From Acidimicrobiia bacterium (GTDB lineage: Bacteria > Actinomycetota > Acidimicrobiia > Acidimicrobiales > AC-14): a stretch of 28,105 nucleotides of DNA. Location: the NCBI GenBank assembly GCA_019243595.1, contig JAFAUA010000235.1, positions 1-28,105 of the forward strand, given 5' to 3'. Positions 6,638-15,062 of this stretch are shown one piece after another (the stretch's first letter is position 1; each line of letters opens with the position of its first letter). Under the pieces are notes generated by a model. It was not told where the DNA came from, did not search any database, and worked only from the letters and a program-made list of their open reading frames with translations. The translations under genes were made by a program, and so were the position numbers.

Positions 6638-8842
6638 TCAGCGTTCGCCCGCGAGGATGGGCGGACCCAGGTCGTCGCCCTCCGGTTCGGCCAGCAGTTC
6701 GGGCGGCTCGACGGCGAGGCGTGGGAGCACGCGGTCGAGCCACTCCGGGAACCACCAGTTCCGGTTGCCGAGAGCGAGCATCACCGACGGGACGACCGCC
6801 GAGCGGACGACGACGGCGTCGACGGCGATGGCGCCGGCCAGCCCGAGCCCGAACTCCTTGATGACCCTCTCGCCTCCGAGCAGGAAGGCGCCGAACACCA
6901 GCACCATGATCGCCGCCGCCGCGGTGATGGTGCGACCGGTGGCGTCGAGCCCGTTGGTGACCGCCCGCCGGTTGTCGCCGGTGTGCAGCCACTCCTCGTG
7001 GATGCGGGAGATGAGGAAAACCTCGTAGTCCATCGACAAGCCGAAGAGGATGGCGAACAGCATCACGGGCAGGAACGCGTCGATCGGGCCCTTGCGGTTG
7101 ACCCCGAGCAACGAGCCCGCCCAACCCCACTGGAAGACGGCCGTGAGGATGCCGAACGCGGCCCCCGCCGACACCAGGTTCATCGCCGCCGCGGTCAGAG
7201 GCACGGCCACGCTCCGGAACACCACGGCGAGCAACACGAATGACAGGAGCACGACGACGCCGATGAACAGCGGAAGCTTGCTGGTCAGCACTCGGGCGAA
7301 GTCGGTGAAGATCGCGGTCGACCCGCCCACGTAGATCGTCGTCGCCCGGCCGGGGTCGACCGAGGGGACGACATCCCGGCGTATGTGGTTGATGAGGTCG
7401 GTCGTCGCCGCGTCCTGGGGCGCCGAGCGGGGATAGACCTGGACCTCGGCGATTTTTGTCGCTGTTCCGAGCGTCCGTGCCTGGCTCACGCTGGCCACGT
7501 TCGGCTGGCTGCGCACGGCGTCGACAAGGCGAGCGAACGTGGCGCCGTCGCTCGGCGTGTGGACGGGCGCCACGACCTGCAGCGGGCCGTTGAAGCCGGG
7601 TCCGAAGCCCTTGGCCAGCAAGTCGTAGGCCTGGCGCGTCGTCGAGCTCTTCGGGTCGTTGCCGGCGTCGGAGTTGCCGAGGCGGAGCGAGACGAACGGG
7701 ATGGCGAGCACGATCATGATGGCGAGAGCGCCGCCGAGGACGACGAACGGTTGACCGGCGATCACGCCCGTCCAGCGGTGCCAGAACCCGACACGCTGTG
7801 AGAGCTCGACCGAGCCCTCGGCCAGCATGCGGCGCTCTCGTCGGCGCAGCACCTTGGGCCCGAAGAAGCCGAGCAGGGCGGGCAGCAGGGTGATGGCCGA
7901 CACCATGGTGAACACCACGCCGACCGACGCGGCAATGGCGAGGCCGTAGAGGAAGCTCACGCGCAGAGCGAACATGCCGAGAAGGGCGATGCAGACGATG
8001 ATCCCGGCGAACAGCACCGCCCGTCCCGAGGTGTCGACGGCAATCACCGTCGCCTCCTCGGGGCTCTTCCCCGAGACAAGGCCCTGGCGGTAACGGCTGA
8101 GGATGAACAGGGCGTAGTCGACGCCGACGCCGAGACCGATCAGCAGGATCAGCTGGTCGGAGAACTGGGGCAGCTTGACGACGTGACTGAGCAGAGAGAC
8201 AACCGCGATGGCGAGGCCGAGTGAGACGAGGGCGGCGATCATCGGGAGCGCCATCGCCAGCAGCGACCCGAACACCAGGAATAGGACGACGGCCGCCGCC
8301 AGGATCCCGATGCCCGTACCGCCGGGACCCCGCCGCTGACCGCGGCTAGCCAACTGCCCGGAGACCGCCACCTGCACGCCGCCACCCGCGGCCGTGTGGG
8401 CCGTGTCGACGAGGGTCTTGGCCAGGTCCTGCGGCAGGTCGTGAGCCTGCTGGTCGAACGTGACGTCGGCAAAAGCGACGGTGTGGTCGGCGCTGACCTG
8501 GTTCCTTGCGTTGGGCGAGTAGGGCGACACGACGTTGCCGACGTGAGGAATCGCGGTCACCTTGGCGAGCATGGGCTCCACGCGGGCAACCACCACCGGG
8601 GAGGTAACCGGGGTTCCGTCCGACGTGGCGACGACGATCTGCTCGGTGTCGCCGGACTGCCGCCGGGCATTTGCTTGGAGAAGCTTGAGAGCCCTCGTCG
8701 ACTCGGTGTTCGGCAGGTTGAACGTGTTCGAGTACGCAGACCCTGCGGCGCGTGAGAGGAAGGTGACGCCGATGAGGGCGATCAGCCAGGCAGCAAGCAC
8801 GATCCGCCGCCGGCGATAACAGAAGGTTGCGAGTCCGCGCAT
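6638..8842 (-). CDS. MMPL/RND-family membrane exporter
   Basis: A 734-residue MMPL-type transporter, a proton-driven exporter of the RND superfamily used by actinobacteria for lipids and related amphiphiles. The topology is duplicated: one membrane segment near residues 14-30, an extracytoplasmic loop, a five-segment bundle containing GVGVDYALFILSRYR (238-252, D242-Y243), a second loop, and a second bundle with GLSMDYEVFLISR (601-613, D605-Y606). The paired DY motifs are the proton-relay residues of the family. I chose the ATG at 8842 over the adjacent TTG; GTAAGGA upstream can serve as ribosome site. The short acidic C-terminal tail follows the last helix. It diverges from the ankyrin/MFS operon with 47 bp between starts. 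Substrate unknown. Confidence 0.93.
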   Translation of the reverse strand: MRGLATFCYRRRRIVLAAWLIALIGVTFLSRAAGSAYSNTFNLPNTESTRALKLLQANARRQSGDTEQIVVATSDGTPVTSPVVVARVEPMLAKVTAIPHVGNVVSPYSPNARNQVSADHTVAFADVTFDQQAHDLPQDLAKTLVDTAHTAAGGGVQVAVSGQLASRGQRRGPGGTGIGILAAAVVLFLVFGSLLAMALPMIAALVSLGLAIAVVSLLSHVVKLPQFSDQLILLIGLGVGVDYALFILSRYRQGLVSGKSPEEATVIAVDTSGRAVLFAGIIVCIALLGMFALRVSFLYGLAIAASVGVVFTMVSAITLLPALLGFFGPKVLRRRERRMLAEGSVELSQRVGFWHRWTGVIAGQPFVVLGGALAIMIVLAIPFVSLRLGNSDAGNDPKSSTTRQAYDLLAKGFGPGFNGPLQVVAPVHTPSDGATFARLVDAVRSQPNVASVSQARTLGTATKIAEVQVYPRSAPQDAATTDLINHIRRDVVPSVDPGRATTIYVGGSTAIFTDFARVLTSKLPLFIGVVVLLSFVLLAVVFRSVAVPLTAAAMNLVSAGAAFGILTAVFQWGWAGSLLGVNRKGPIDAFLPVMLFAILFGLSMDYEVFLISRIHEEWLHTGDNRRAVTNGLDATGRTITAAAAIMVLVFGAFLLGGERVIKEFGLGLAGAIAVDAVVVRSAVVPSVMLALGNRNWWFPEWLDRVLPRLAVEPPELLAEPEGDDLGPPILAGER

Positions 8843-8889
8843 CAAGCGTCCTTACTACCCGAGGGACCCCGGCCGATACGGTCGACGGC

Positions 8890-9513
8890 GTGGGCGAAGG
8901 TGACCCTGGGTTGATTGAGTTGGTACGGGCGATCGGTGCGAAGGATGTGGGGAAGGCTGCCGAGATGCTTCGCGTCACCCCGCAGCTGGCGCTCGCAGCC
9001 ATGGAGGTCGGCGCCACCCGGCAGGACGCGACGACGTACTACCTCGAGGCGATCCACCACTACGTCTATGCCGGTGATACGCCCCTGCACATCGCAGCTG
9101 CGTCGCACCGGCCCGACATCGTCAGGATGCTGCTGGACCTGGGCGCCGACGTCGGCGCCCGGAACCGTCGAGGTGCCCAGCCGCTGCATTACGCCGCCGA
9201 CGGCGCTGCCAACTCCGACGGCTGGGATCCCGCCGGCCAGGCGGCGGTCATCGAGGCGCTGGTCGCCGCCGGTGCCGACGCGAACGCCGCCGACAACAGC
9301 GGTGTCGCGCCATTGCACCGGGCAGTGCGCACGCGGTCCGCGGACGCCGTGCGCGCCCTGCTGCAGTCGGGCGCTGACCCGGACCTCACCAACGGCTCCG
9401 GTTCGTCACCGATGAAGCTGGCGACGACGACGACGGGCAAGAGCGGCAGCGGGACGCCCGCTGCGCGCGAGCAGCAGGCGATGATCGTCGAGATGCTGGA
9501 GTCCCACCGATGA
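8890..9513 (+). CDS. Ankyrin-repeat protein
   Basis: A protein of about 207 residues built from ankyrin repeats. Three repeats are obvious: GDTPLHIAAASHRPDIVRMLLDLGAD, then QPLHYAADGA with an insertion leading to VIEALVAAGAD, then APLHRAVRTRSADAVRALLQSGAD. A degenerate final repeat ends near SSPMKLA. No signal peptide or membrane segment is visible, so it is predicted cytosolic and to bind another protein. The start is uncertain: the GTG at 8890 lies past the divergent MMPL start and keeps most of the frame, and TTG codons near 8911 are alternatives. Its stop overlaps the DHA2 exporter start as ATGA, so the two proteins are probably made together. The partner protein is unknown. Confidence 0.82.
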   Translation: MGEGDPGLIELVRAIGAKDVGKAAEMLRVTPQLALAAMEVGATRQDATTYYLEAIHHYVYAGDTPLHIAAASHRPDIVRMLLDLGADVGARNRRGAQPLHYAADGAANSDGWDPAGQAAVIEALVAAGADANAADNSGVAPLHRAVRTRSADAVRALLQSGADPDLTNGSGSSPMKLATTTTGKSGSGTPAAREQQAMIVEMLESHR

Positions 9514-11093
9514 GGCTCCCGACCCTCCGACACGCGCTGAGCGACGAGGAGATCCACGATCGGCGCTGGTGGACGCTCGGCGTGCTCGTGCTCAGCCTCA
9601 TCATCATCTTCGTCGGAAACTCGAGCCTCAACGTGGCCATCCCGGTGCTGTCGCGCGATCTGCACGCCACGACGTCGCAGCTCCAGTGGGTCGTCGCCGT
9701 CTACTCCCTGGTCTTCGCTGGGTTGCTCTTCACCGCCGGCGCCCTCGGAGACCGCTACGGACGCAAGGGGGCGCTACAGCTCGGTCTGCTGCTGTATCTG
9801 GTGGCCGCCCTGGCAGCAACGCTCGCCGGGTCGATGTGGCAGCTGATCGCCTGCCGCGCCGTGATGGGAGCGGCAGCGGCGCTGATCATGCCGTCGACGC
9901 TGTCGATCCTCATCAACGTGTTCCCGCCCGACGAGCGCCCGCGCGCCATCGCCATCTGGGCCAGCTTCCTCGGCGCGGCAGGGGCCATCGGCCCGACCGT
10001 GAGCGGCTGGCTGCTCGTCCACTTCTGGTTCGGCTCGGTGTTCTTCGTCAACGTGCCGTTCATCCTGCTGGCCCTCGTATCGGGGTGGTTCCTGATCCCC
10101 CGCTCCAAGGACCCCGAAGAAGCACGGGTCGATCCTGGCGGCGCGGTGCTCTCGATCATCGGCATCGTCGCCCTCGTCTACGGACTCATCGAGGCGCCCG
10201 AAAAGGGCTGGGGGAGCTCGTCGACGCTGGTCGCCTTCGCGGTCGCCGTCGTCGTGCTCGTGGCGTTCGCCTTGTGGGAGAAGCGCGTCGACGAGCCGAT
10301 GCTCGATATCCGCTACTTCCGCGACCCGGCGTTCAGCACCGGCTCGGGCGGCATGATCCTCGTCTTCCTCGGGATGTACGGCGTCATGTTCATGCTCACC
10401 CAGTACCTCCAGCTCGTGCTGGGCTACAGCGCCTTCGGCGCCGCCATCCGGTTCCTGCCGATGACGCCGATCATGCTGCTGGTCGCGCCGCGCACCCCAT
10501 GGCTGTCCGAGCGCATCGGCGCCCACCGGGTGGTGGCCATCGGGATGACGCTCACCGCCATCGGTTTCGTGCTCTTCGCCCAGCTCGAGGCGACGACCAG
10601 CTACGTCTTCATCCTGGCGTCCATCCTCCCGTTCTCGACGGGGCTGGCCTTGACCATGTCGCCGATGACGGCGTCGATCATGTCGGCGGTACCGGCTCGG
10701 CGCGCAGGGGCCGGCTCGGCTACCAACGACGCCACCCGAGAACTGGGGGCTGCCCTCGGCGTCGCCGTCCTCGGCAGCCTGGCGGCCTCGAAGTTCGCCA
10801 GCCAGCTGAAGTCGGTGACGTCGCACCTGTCGCGCGCCGACCAGCGCCAGGCCCAGTCGTCGATCGCAGACGCCCTCGCCGTTGCCCACCGGTTGCCCCA
10901 CCCGACCAACGCGGTCGTCGAGCACGGTGCCAAGGCGGCGTTCGTCAACGGGATCCACCTGGCCTGCTGGCTGGGGGCTGCTCTGACGGTCACAGCCGTC
11001 GGCGTCGTCCTCCGCTACCTGCCGCACACCATGTCCGGCGAGTCCGACGTCCTCCAGCCCGACGACGGCTTGGCGCTCGCCCTCGTCGACTGA
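9510..11093 (+). CDS. MFS exporter of the DHA2 (14-helix) drug:proton antiporter family
   Basis: A 527-residue multi-helix protein with the length and helix count of EmrB/QacA-like 14-helix antiporters. Motif A, GALGDRYGRKG, sits at 77-87 after helix 2. The helix-4 arginine motif (RAVMGAAAALIMP) is at 116-128. The antiporter motif C, GAAGAIGPTVSGW, is at 155-167. It should export a hydrophobic compound in exchange for protons. The ATG at 9510 overlaps the ankyrin gene stop, and the FkbM methyltransferase begins one base after its own stop, so all three are one operon. The C-terminal tail (after about 505) is acidic. The substrate may relate to surface glycans or to a drug, but nothing in the sequence decides. 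Confidence 0.92.
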   Translation: MRLPTLRHALSDEEIHDRRWWTLGVLVLSLIIIFVGNSSLNVAIPVLSRDLHATTSQLQWVVAVYSLVFAGLLFTAGALGDRYGRKGALQLGLLLYLVAALAATLAGSMWQLIACRAVMGAAAALIMPSTLSILINVFPPDERPRAIAIWASFLGAAGAIGPTVSGWLLVHFWFGSVFFVNVPFILLALVSGWFLIPRSKDPEEARVDPGGAVLSIIGIVALVYGLIEAPEKGWGSSSTLVAFAVAVVVLVAFALWEKRVDEPMLDIRYFRDPAFSTGSGGMILVFLGMYGVMFMLTQYLQLVLGYSAFGAAIRFLPMTPIMLLVAPRTPWLSERIGAHRVVAIGMTLTAIGFVLFAQLEATTSYVFILASILPFSTGLALTMSPMTASIMSAVPARRAGAGSATNDATRELGAALGVAVLGSLAASKFASQLKSVTSHLSRADQRQAQSSIADALAVAHRLPHPTNAVVEHGAKAAFVNGIHLACWLGAALTVTAVGVVLRYLPHTMSGESDVLQPDDGLALALVD

Positions 11094-11094
11094 C

Positions 11095-11835
11095 GTGAAG
11101 GCTCGCATCAAGCGCGTCGTCGAGGGGACGCCGCTGGAGCCAGTGGCCCGAGCGGTGTGGCGGCGGTTGCCGGTCGGTCGCCCGCTCGCCGAGCGGGACC
11201 GGGACTACGACCGCCAGCTCGAGCACGTGATGCGTCGGGTCCTCGACCCTTCATCGTCCTGCATCGACGCCGGCGCGCACGCCGGCAAGGTCCTGCGCAC
11301 GATCGTCGCGCTCGCACCCGAAGGTCACCACCTCGCGTTCGAGCCGCTGCCCGACTGCGCAAAGCTGCTGCGCGAGGAGTTCCCGACGGTCGACATCCGC
11401 CAGCAGGCGCTGGCCGATACGACGGGCGTCGCGCCCTTCCGTGCGGTCCCCGGCGACAACGCCGGCTACAGCGGGTTCGAGCGACGTCCGTGGGACACCT
11501 ATCCGGAACAAGGCGTCGAGATGATCGAGGTCGACGTCGCCCGGCTGGACGACGTGGTCGACGCCCGCACTTCCTTCCGGTTCATCAAGGTCGACGTCGA
11601 GGGCGGCGAGCTCGAGCTCTTCCGGGGCGCGAAGGAACTGCTGCGCCGCTGCCGTCCCTACATCGGGTTCGAGAACAGCAGCGACGCACGGGAGATCCAC
11701 CGGCTTCTCGTCGACGAAGTCGGTCTCCGGCTGTCGCTCATGCACCGATGGCTCGCCGGCGAGGCGCCGCTCACCCGCGACCAGTTCCTCCACGAGGCGG
11801 GCGGGCGCCACTACTTCTTTCTGGCCCATCCCTGA
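11095..11835 (+). CDS. FkbM-family SAM-dependent methyltransferase
   Basis: A 246-residue methyltransferase. Motif I is CIDAGAHAG (56-64), binding S-adenosylmethionine. The FkbM signature FIKVDVEGGELELFRGA lies at 163-179. A basic N-terminal 50 residues precede the Rossmann domain. FkbM enzymes O-methylate natural products or sugars of surface polysaccharides and lipids. The next gene is an initiating sugar-phosphate transferase, which favours glycan methylation here. The GTG at 11095 is one base after the exporter stop, so translation is probably coupled. The acceptor cannot be inferred from sequence. Confidence 0.9.
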   Translation: MKARIKRVVEGTPLEPVARAVWRRLPVGRPLAERDRDYDRQLEHVMRRVLDPSSSCIDAGAHAGKVLRTIVALAPEGHHLAFEPLPDCAKLLREEFPTVDIRQQALADTTGVAPFRAVPGDNAGYSGFERRPWDTYPEQGVEMIEVDVARLDDVVDARTSFRFIKVDVEGGELELFRGAKELLRRCRPYIGFENSSDAREIHRLLVDEVGLRLSLMHRWLAGEAPLTRDQFLHEAGGRHYFFLAHP

Positions 11836-11850
11836 CAGGGACGACCACGG

Positions 11851-11961
11851 TCAGTGTCGAACTGGATACGCAACCAGTTCTGGGGTGCTGGGCAACACGT
11901 GCTTCTCGGCCATCTGGCCGATAGCGATCGAATCCGTACACACGGGACACTTGGGCGACAT
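11851..11961 (-). CDS. Possible 36-residue CxxC micro-protein (tentative)
   Basis: In the gap between the FkbM and sugar transferase genes the minus strand holds an ATG-started 36-codon frame. It begins MSPKCPVC and contains C5-x2-C8, then H21 and a terminal H36, a spacing that could bind zinc. Its ATG and the plus-strand ATG at 11960 share the palindrome CATG. No clear ribosome site precedes it, the frame stays open upstream, and a palindrome lies at its 3' end. It may be a chance frame. Confidence 0.2.
   Translation of the reverse strand: MSPKCPVCTDSIAIGQMAEKHVLPSTPELVAYPVRH
11859..11880. repeat. 7-bp inverted repeat in the FkbM / sugar transferase gap
   Basis: GAACTGG (11859-11865) and CCAGTTC (11874-11880) are perfect inverted arms around an 8-base loop, 24 bases after the FkbM stop. 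It is not followed by a T run, so it may be an operator or an attenuating hairpin rather than a simple terminator. Confidence 0.35.
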
Positions 11962-12640
11962 GGCGACGCTGGGGATTATCTCCGCAACACAGGCGCACGA
12001 CGACGTGCGGCGTTTGGACACGGCCGCAATGCCGACGCGGCGGTCGCGGTACCAGCGCTGGGTCAAGCCGACCATCGACGTGCTCGGCGCCACCGCACTG
12101 TTGTTGCTCTCGCTGCCGGCTCTGCTCGGCGTCGCCCTGGCCGTCCGGGTCGGGTTGGGCCGCGGCGTCCTCTACCGCCAGGAGCGGGTCGGTCTCGACG
12201 GACGCCGGTTCACGATCTACAAGTTCCGCACCATGGCCCATGACCGTCGGCGAGGTGATCTGGCCTTCGTCGGCGAGGACCGTCGGCAGACCCACAAACA
12301 CCCCGACGATCCCCGTCACACGAAGCTCGGGCGGTTCCTCCGCAGGACGAGCCTCGACGAGCTGCCCCAGCTGTTCAACGTGCTGCGGCGCGACATGAGC
12401 CTCGTCGGCCCCCGTCCCGAGCTACCCGTAGTTGTCGCTCAGTACCGACCGATGCACCACCGCCGCCACGCCGTGAAGCCGGGCATGACCGGCTCCTGGC
12501 AGGTGTCGGCGTACCGGGATCAGCCGATCACCCAGGCCATCGGCCTCGACCTCGCCTACGTCGACACCGTGAGCTTCACAACGGACTGCCGGCTGCTCTT
12601 CAAGACGGTCCCCGCTGTCCTCAGCCGCCGCAGCTTCTAG
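11960..12640 (+). CDS. Initiating sugar-phosphate transferase (polyprenyl glycosylphosphotransferase)
   Basis: A membrane enzyme that transfers a sugar phosphate from a nucleotide sugar to undecaprenyl phosphate, the first step of exopolysaccharide or glycan assembly. It has the catalytic core only: one membrane hairpin (VLGATALLLLSLPALLGVALAV), then YRQERVG, FTIYKFRTM, the catalytic-region LDELPQLFNVLRRDMSLVGPRPE and a C-terminal KPGMTGSWQVS. It lacks the N-terminal multi-helix domain of WbaP-type enzymes and so resembles short PglC-like members. The ATG at 11960 gives 226 residues; the ATG at 12029 (203 residues) starts closer to the first conserved residues and is also likely. The stop is shared with the convergent kinase gene at CTAG (12637-12640). 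Confidence 0.88.
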   Translation: MATLGIISATQAHDDVRRLDTAAMPTRRSRYQRWVKPTIDVLGATALLLLSLPALLGVALAVRVGLGRGVLYRQERVGLDGRRFTIYKFRTMAHDRRRGDLAFVGEDRRQTHKHPDDPRHTKLGRFLRRTSLDELPQLFNVLRRDMSLVGPRPELPVVVAQYRPMHHRRHAVKPGMTGSWQVSAYRDQPITQAIGLDLAYVDTVSFTTDCRLLFKTVPAVLSRRSF

Positions 12641-13725
12641 TCCATCACGTTCATCACGCCCGGCCCGGCGGGTAGTTCCACCGCCGCGCAAAGCCCCCCA
12701 TCGGCGCGAGACGTGAGGGTGAGGGTCCCGTCGTGTGCCTTGGCGATGCTGTCGACGATTGCCAGGCCGAGGCCGACACCTGCGTGATCGCTGCGCGTTC
12801 GTCGCGCTCCGCGCTGAAACGGCTCGACCAGCGTGGAGACGAGCTGCGGCGAGAGCTTCTCGCCCGTGTTCTCGACAGTAAGCACGACTGCCTCGGGGCG
12901 GGCGTCGGTCGTGATCCAGACCGTGCCCTGTTCAGGCACGTTGTGGACGATCGCGTTGTGCACGAGATTCGTCGTCAACTGGAGCAACAGCGCGGGTGAC
13001 CCGACGGCCGGAGTCAGCTCACCCGAGATTTCGATCGCGACGCCATGCTTGTTTGCCAGCGGGAGAAGCGTCTCGGTGGCTTCTTCGGCGATGAGTGACA
13101 GGTCGACGTTGTGGGCGCTGAACGAGCGTCGGTCGGCACGGCTCAGCAGCAGGAGTGCTTCGGTGAGGTCGATCGCTCGGGTGTTGACCGCGTGGAGGCG
13201 CTCGACGAGCTCGTCGGTGTCGCGGCTCTGATCCTTGCGGGCGACGTCGAGCAATGTCTGGGTGATCGCCAGAGGCGTGCGCAGCTCGTGGGAGGCGTTG
13301 GCCGCGAATCGCTGTTGCTCAGCGACATGCGCTTCGAGGCGGGCGAGCATGGTGTCGAAGGCGTCGCCGAGCTCACGGAACTCATCGCGCCGGCCGGGGA
13401 GCCGGACCCGGTGCGACAGCGATCCGCTCGCCGCCACCCGGGTGGCGTCCGTTATGCGGGTGAGCGGAGCGAGCATGCGGCCGGCAAGCAGCCAGCCTCC
13501 GAGCAGGCCGAAGACGAGCAGGAAGCTCATCACGAAGCCCGCGACCGGCGCGAAGTTGCGCAGGAGGTCGGCGTGGCTTCGCACGATGAAGATCACGCCG
13601 GGGTGCACGCCGCGCGAAAGGGAGAAGTACCCGGCGGTGAGCAGGACGACGCCGGCGAGCATCAGAAAGCCGGCGTAGCTCAGGGTCAGCTTGAGGCGAA
13701 CGCTCAACCCGGGCGCTCTATCCAC
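12637..13725 (-). CDS. Sensor histidine kinase
   Basis: A membrane kinase of about 362 residues. Segment order: a first membrane helix (LSYAGFLMLAGVVLLTAG), a short extracytoplasmic loop of about 25 residues, a second helix (VAGFVMSFLLVFGLLGGWLLAG), a HAMP domain (RMLAPLTRITDATRVAASG), the H-box FAANASHELRTPLA with H146, the N-box NLVHNAIVHN, and the G-box region HAGVGLGLAIV. The very short sensory loop suggests it reads the membrane or a partner protein rather than a large ligand. The GTG at 13725 overlaps the regulator stop by eight bases and has purine-rich GAGGGCGGAGAGG upstream; the ATG at 13761 is the alternative. It is paired with the upstream response regulator, and the divergent efflux operon is the likely target. 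Confidence 0.9.
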   Translation of the reverse strand: MDRAPGLSVRLKLTLSYAGFLMLAGVVLLTAGYFSLSRGVHPGVIFIVRSHADLLRNFAPVAGFVMSFLLVFGLLGGWLLAGRMLAPLTRITDATRVAASGSLSHRVRLPGRRDEFRELGDAFDTMLARLEAHVAEQQRFAANASHELRTPLAITQTLLDVARKDQSRDTDELVERLHAVNTRAIDLTEALLLLSRADRRSFSAHNVDLSLIAEEATETLLPLANKHGVAIEISGELTPAVGSPALLLQLTTNLVHNAIVHNVPEQGTVWITTDARPEAVVLTVENTGEKLSPQLVSTLVEPFQRGARRTRSDHAGVGLGLAIVDSIAKAHDGTLTLTSRADGGLCAAVELPAGPGVMNVMD

Positions 13726-14413
13726 CCTCTCCGCCCTCGTATCCCACGCCGGGTTGTGCATCGATGCGGTAGCCGACGCCGGCCGCGGTGGCGATGATCC
13801 ACGGCTCGCCGAGGCGCTTACGCAATGCCGACACCGTGATGCGCACGGCGTTGGTGAACGGGTCGGTGTTCTCGTCCCACGCGCGTTCCAGTAGCTCTTC
13901 GGCGCTCACGACACCGCCTTCGGCCGCGACGAGCACTTCGAGCACGGCGAACTGCTTCCGGGTGAGTGCCACGTACTGGCCGTCGCGGTAGACCTCGCGC
14001 CGGAAGGGATCGAGCCGCAGACCTGCGATCTCTCGTACCGGCGGCCGATTGTGGGCACGCCTGCGGTCGAGCGCTCGGAGACGGAGGACGAGCTCTCGGA
14101 GCTCGAAGGGCTTGGTGAGGTAGTCGTCGGCACCAAGCTCGAAGCCCGACGCTTTGTCGTCGAGCCGATCGGCAGCCGTCAGCATGAGGATCGGCGTCCC
14201 GGCACCGGAGGCGACGATCGTCTTGGCGATCTCGTCGCCCGACGGCCCCGGGATGTCTCGATCGAGGACGGCGATGTCGTAGGCGTTGACGCTCAACAGC
14301 TCGAGCGCCGTGTCGCCGTCACTGGCGATGTCAGCCGCGATCGCCTCCAGGCGCAGGCCATCGCGGATGCCTTCTGCCATCCAAGGTTCGTCCTCGACAA
14401 TCAGCACTCGCAC
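13718..14413 (-). CDS. OmpR/PhoB-family response regulator
   Basis: A 231-residue regulator. The receiver domain (about 1-115) has acidic D8-E9, phospho-acceptor D51 in VLDRDIPG, T79 and K101. The C-terminal winged helix (about 130-225) contains LTRKQFAVLEVLV and the recognition-helix region NAVRITVSALRKRLG. The GTG at 14413 begins the RVLIVEDEP motif; the open frame reaches further upstream but would intrude on the divergent lipoprotein. An 88-bp gap separates the two divergent starts and should hold promoters and binding sites. Its kinase follows directly, overlapping by a few bases. Likely role: phosphorylated by that kinase, controlling the efflux operon. Confidence 0.92.
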   Translation of the reverse strand: MRVLIVEDEPWMAEGIRDGLRLEAIAADIASDGDTALELLSVNAYDIAVLDRDIPGPSGDEIAKTIVASGAGTPILMLTAADRLDDKASGFELGADDYLTKPFELRELVLRLRALDRRRAHNRPPVREIAGLRLDPFRREVYRDGQYVALTRKQFAVLEVLVAAEGGVVSAEELLERAWDENTDPFTNAVRITVSALRKRLGEPWIIATAAGVGYRIDAQPGVGYEGGEGG

Positions 14414-14501
14414 CTTGCTCGAGGGTACGCGGCAGGCCGTATCGCCGGTGTATTGAAAACCACATACGTGCTGGCAACACAACGTCGGCCGTAATGCAGC
14501 A
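14414..14501. promoter_or_regulatory. Divergent promoter region, response regulator / efflux operon
   Basis: An 88-bp gap, richer in A and T than the flanking genes. It holds a plus-strand TTGAAA without a convincing -10 at 17 bases, and two copies of GGCCGTA (near 14435 and 14487) in direct orientation about 50 bases apart, which could be regulator sites. These assignments are inference from position; no consensus is known for this regulator. Confidence 0.35.
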
Positions 14502-15062
14502 ATGATGCGTCGATCGAAGTTCTGGGCGGCCGCGGCCGTCGCCATGGCAGTCGGCGTCGCCGCCTGTTCCGGCGGATCGAACCCGCCGACGGTTGCGACC
14601 GCTCGCTCGCAGCCGACCACAACGACCGCCGAGGCGGGCGGATCGAGTCCGTCCGGACAGACGCCGCTCGCCCAAGCTCAAGCCTACTCCGAGTGCATGC
14701 GGAGCCACGGCACCGCGAACTTCCCGGATCCGTCGCTGACACCAGGCGGCGGCTACGGCTACCGAACCTCCGGGATCGACCCGCATTCGCCCGGGTTCCA
14801 GCGTGCTCTCCAAGCCTGCAAGGACCTGCCATCTCCGTGGAACTCCAGAGGCCAACAGCTCACCGCCGCCCAACAGCAGGCGTGGTTGAGCTGGGCCAAA
14901 TGCATCCGCGGCCACGGGGTCCCGGAGTTTCCCGACCCGACGTTTTCGGGTGACGCGGTCCACACGTCACCACCGGGCGGTCAGTCGCCGACGCCGGAGT
15001 TTCAGCGGGCGATGGACGCCTGCAAGGCGCAGTTGCCCTCCACCGGTGGCCTCGGCGGGTGA
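14502..15062 (+). CDS. Lipoprotein with duplicated Cys-His-Gly / FPDP motif
   Basis: A 186-residue lipoprotein: helical signal, lipobox VAAC with C22, then a Ser/Thr-rich linker to about residue 55. The mature domain is an internal duplication. Copy 1 has C65-MRSHG, FPDP, then FQRALQAC ending at C106; copy 2 has C133-IRGHG, FPDP, then FQRAMDAC ending at C174. Both Cys pairs are exactly 41 residues apart, suggesting one disulfide per repeat. The ATG at 14502 is followed by a second ATG. Proteins with this motif occur beside efflux systems in actinobacteria, but I know no established biochemical role. The stop overlaps the adaptor start (GTGA), so it is the first gene of the efflux operon and may be its outward-facing ligand-binding part. 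Confidence 0.85.
   Translation: MMRRSKFWAAAAVAMAVGVAACSGGSNPPTVATARSQPTTTTAEAGGSSPSGQTPLAQAQAYSECMRSHGTANFPDPSLTPGGGYGYRTSGIDPHSPGFQRALQACKDLPSPWNSRGQQLTAAQQQAWLSWAKCIRGHGVPEFPDPTFSGDAVHTSPPGGQSPTPEFQRAMDACKAQLPSTGGLGG

Noticed and set aside
9774..11111. Minus-strand frame of 445 codons opposite the DHA2 exporter
   Set aside because: Asp/His/Arg-rich with no domain; the exporter on the plus strand has all family motifs.
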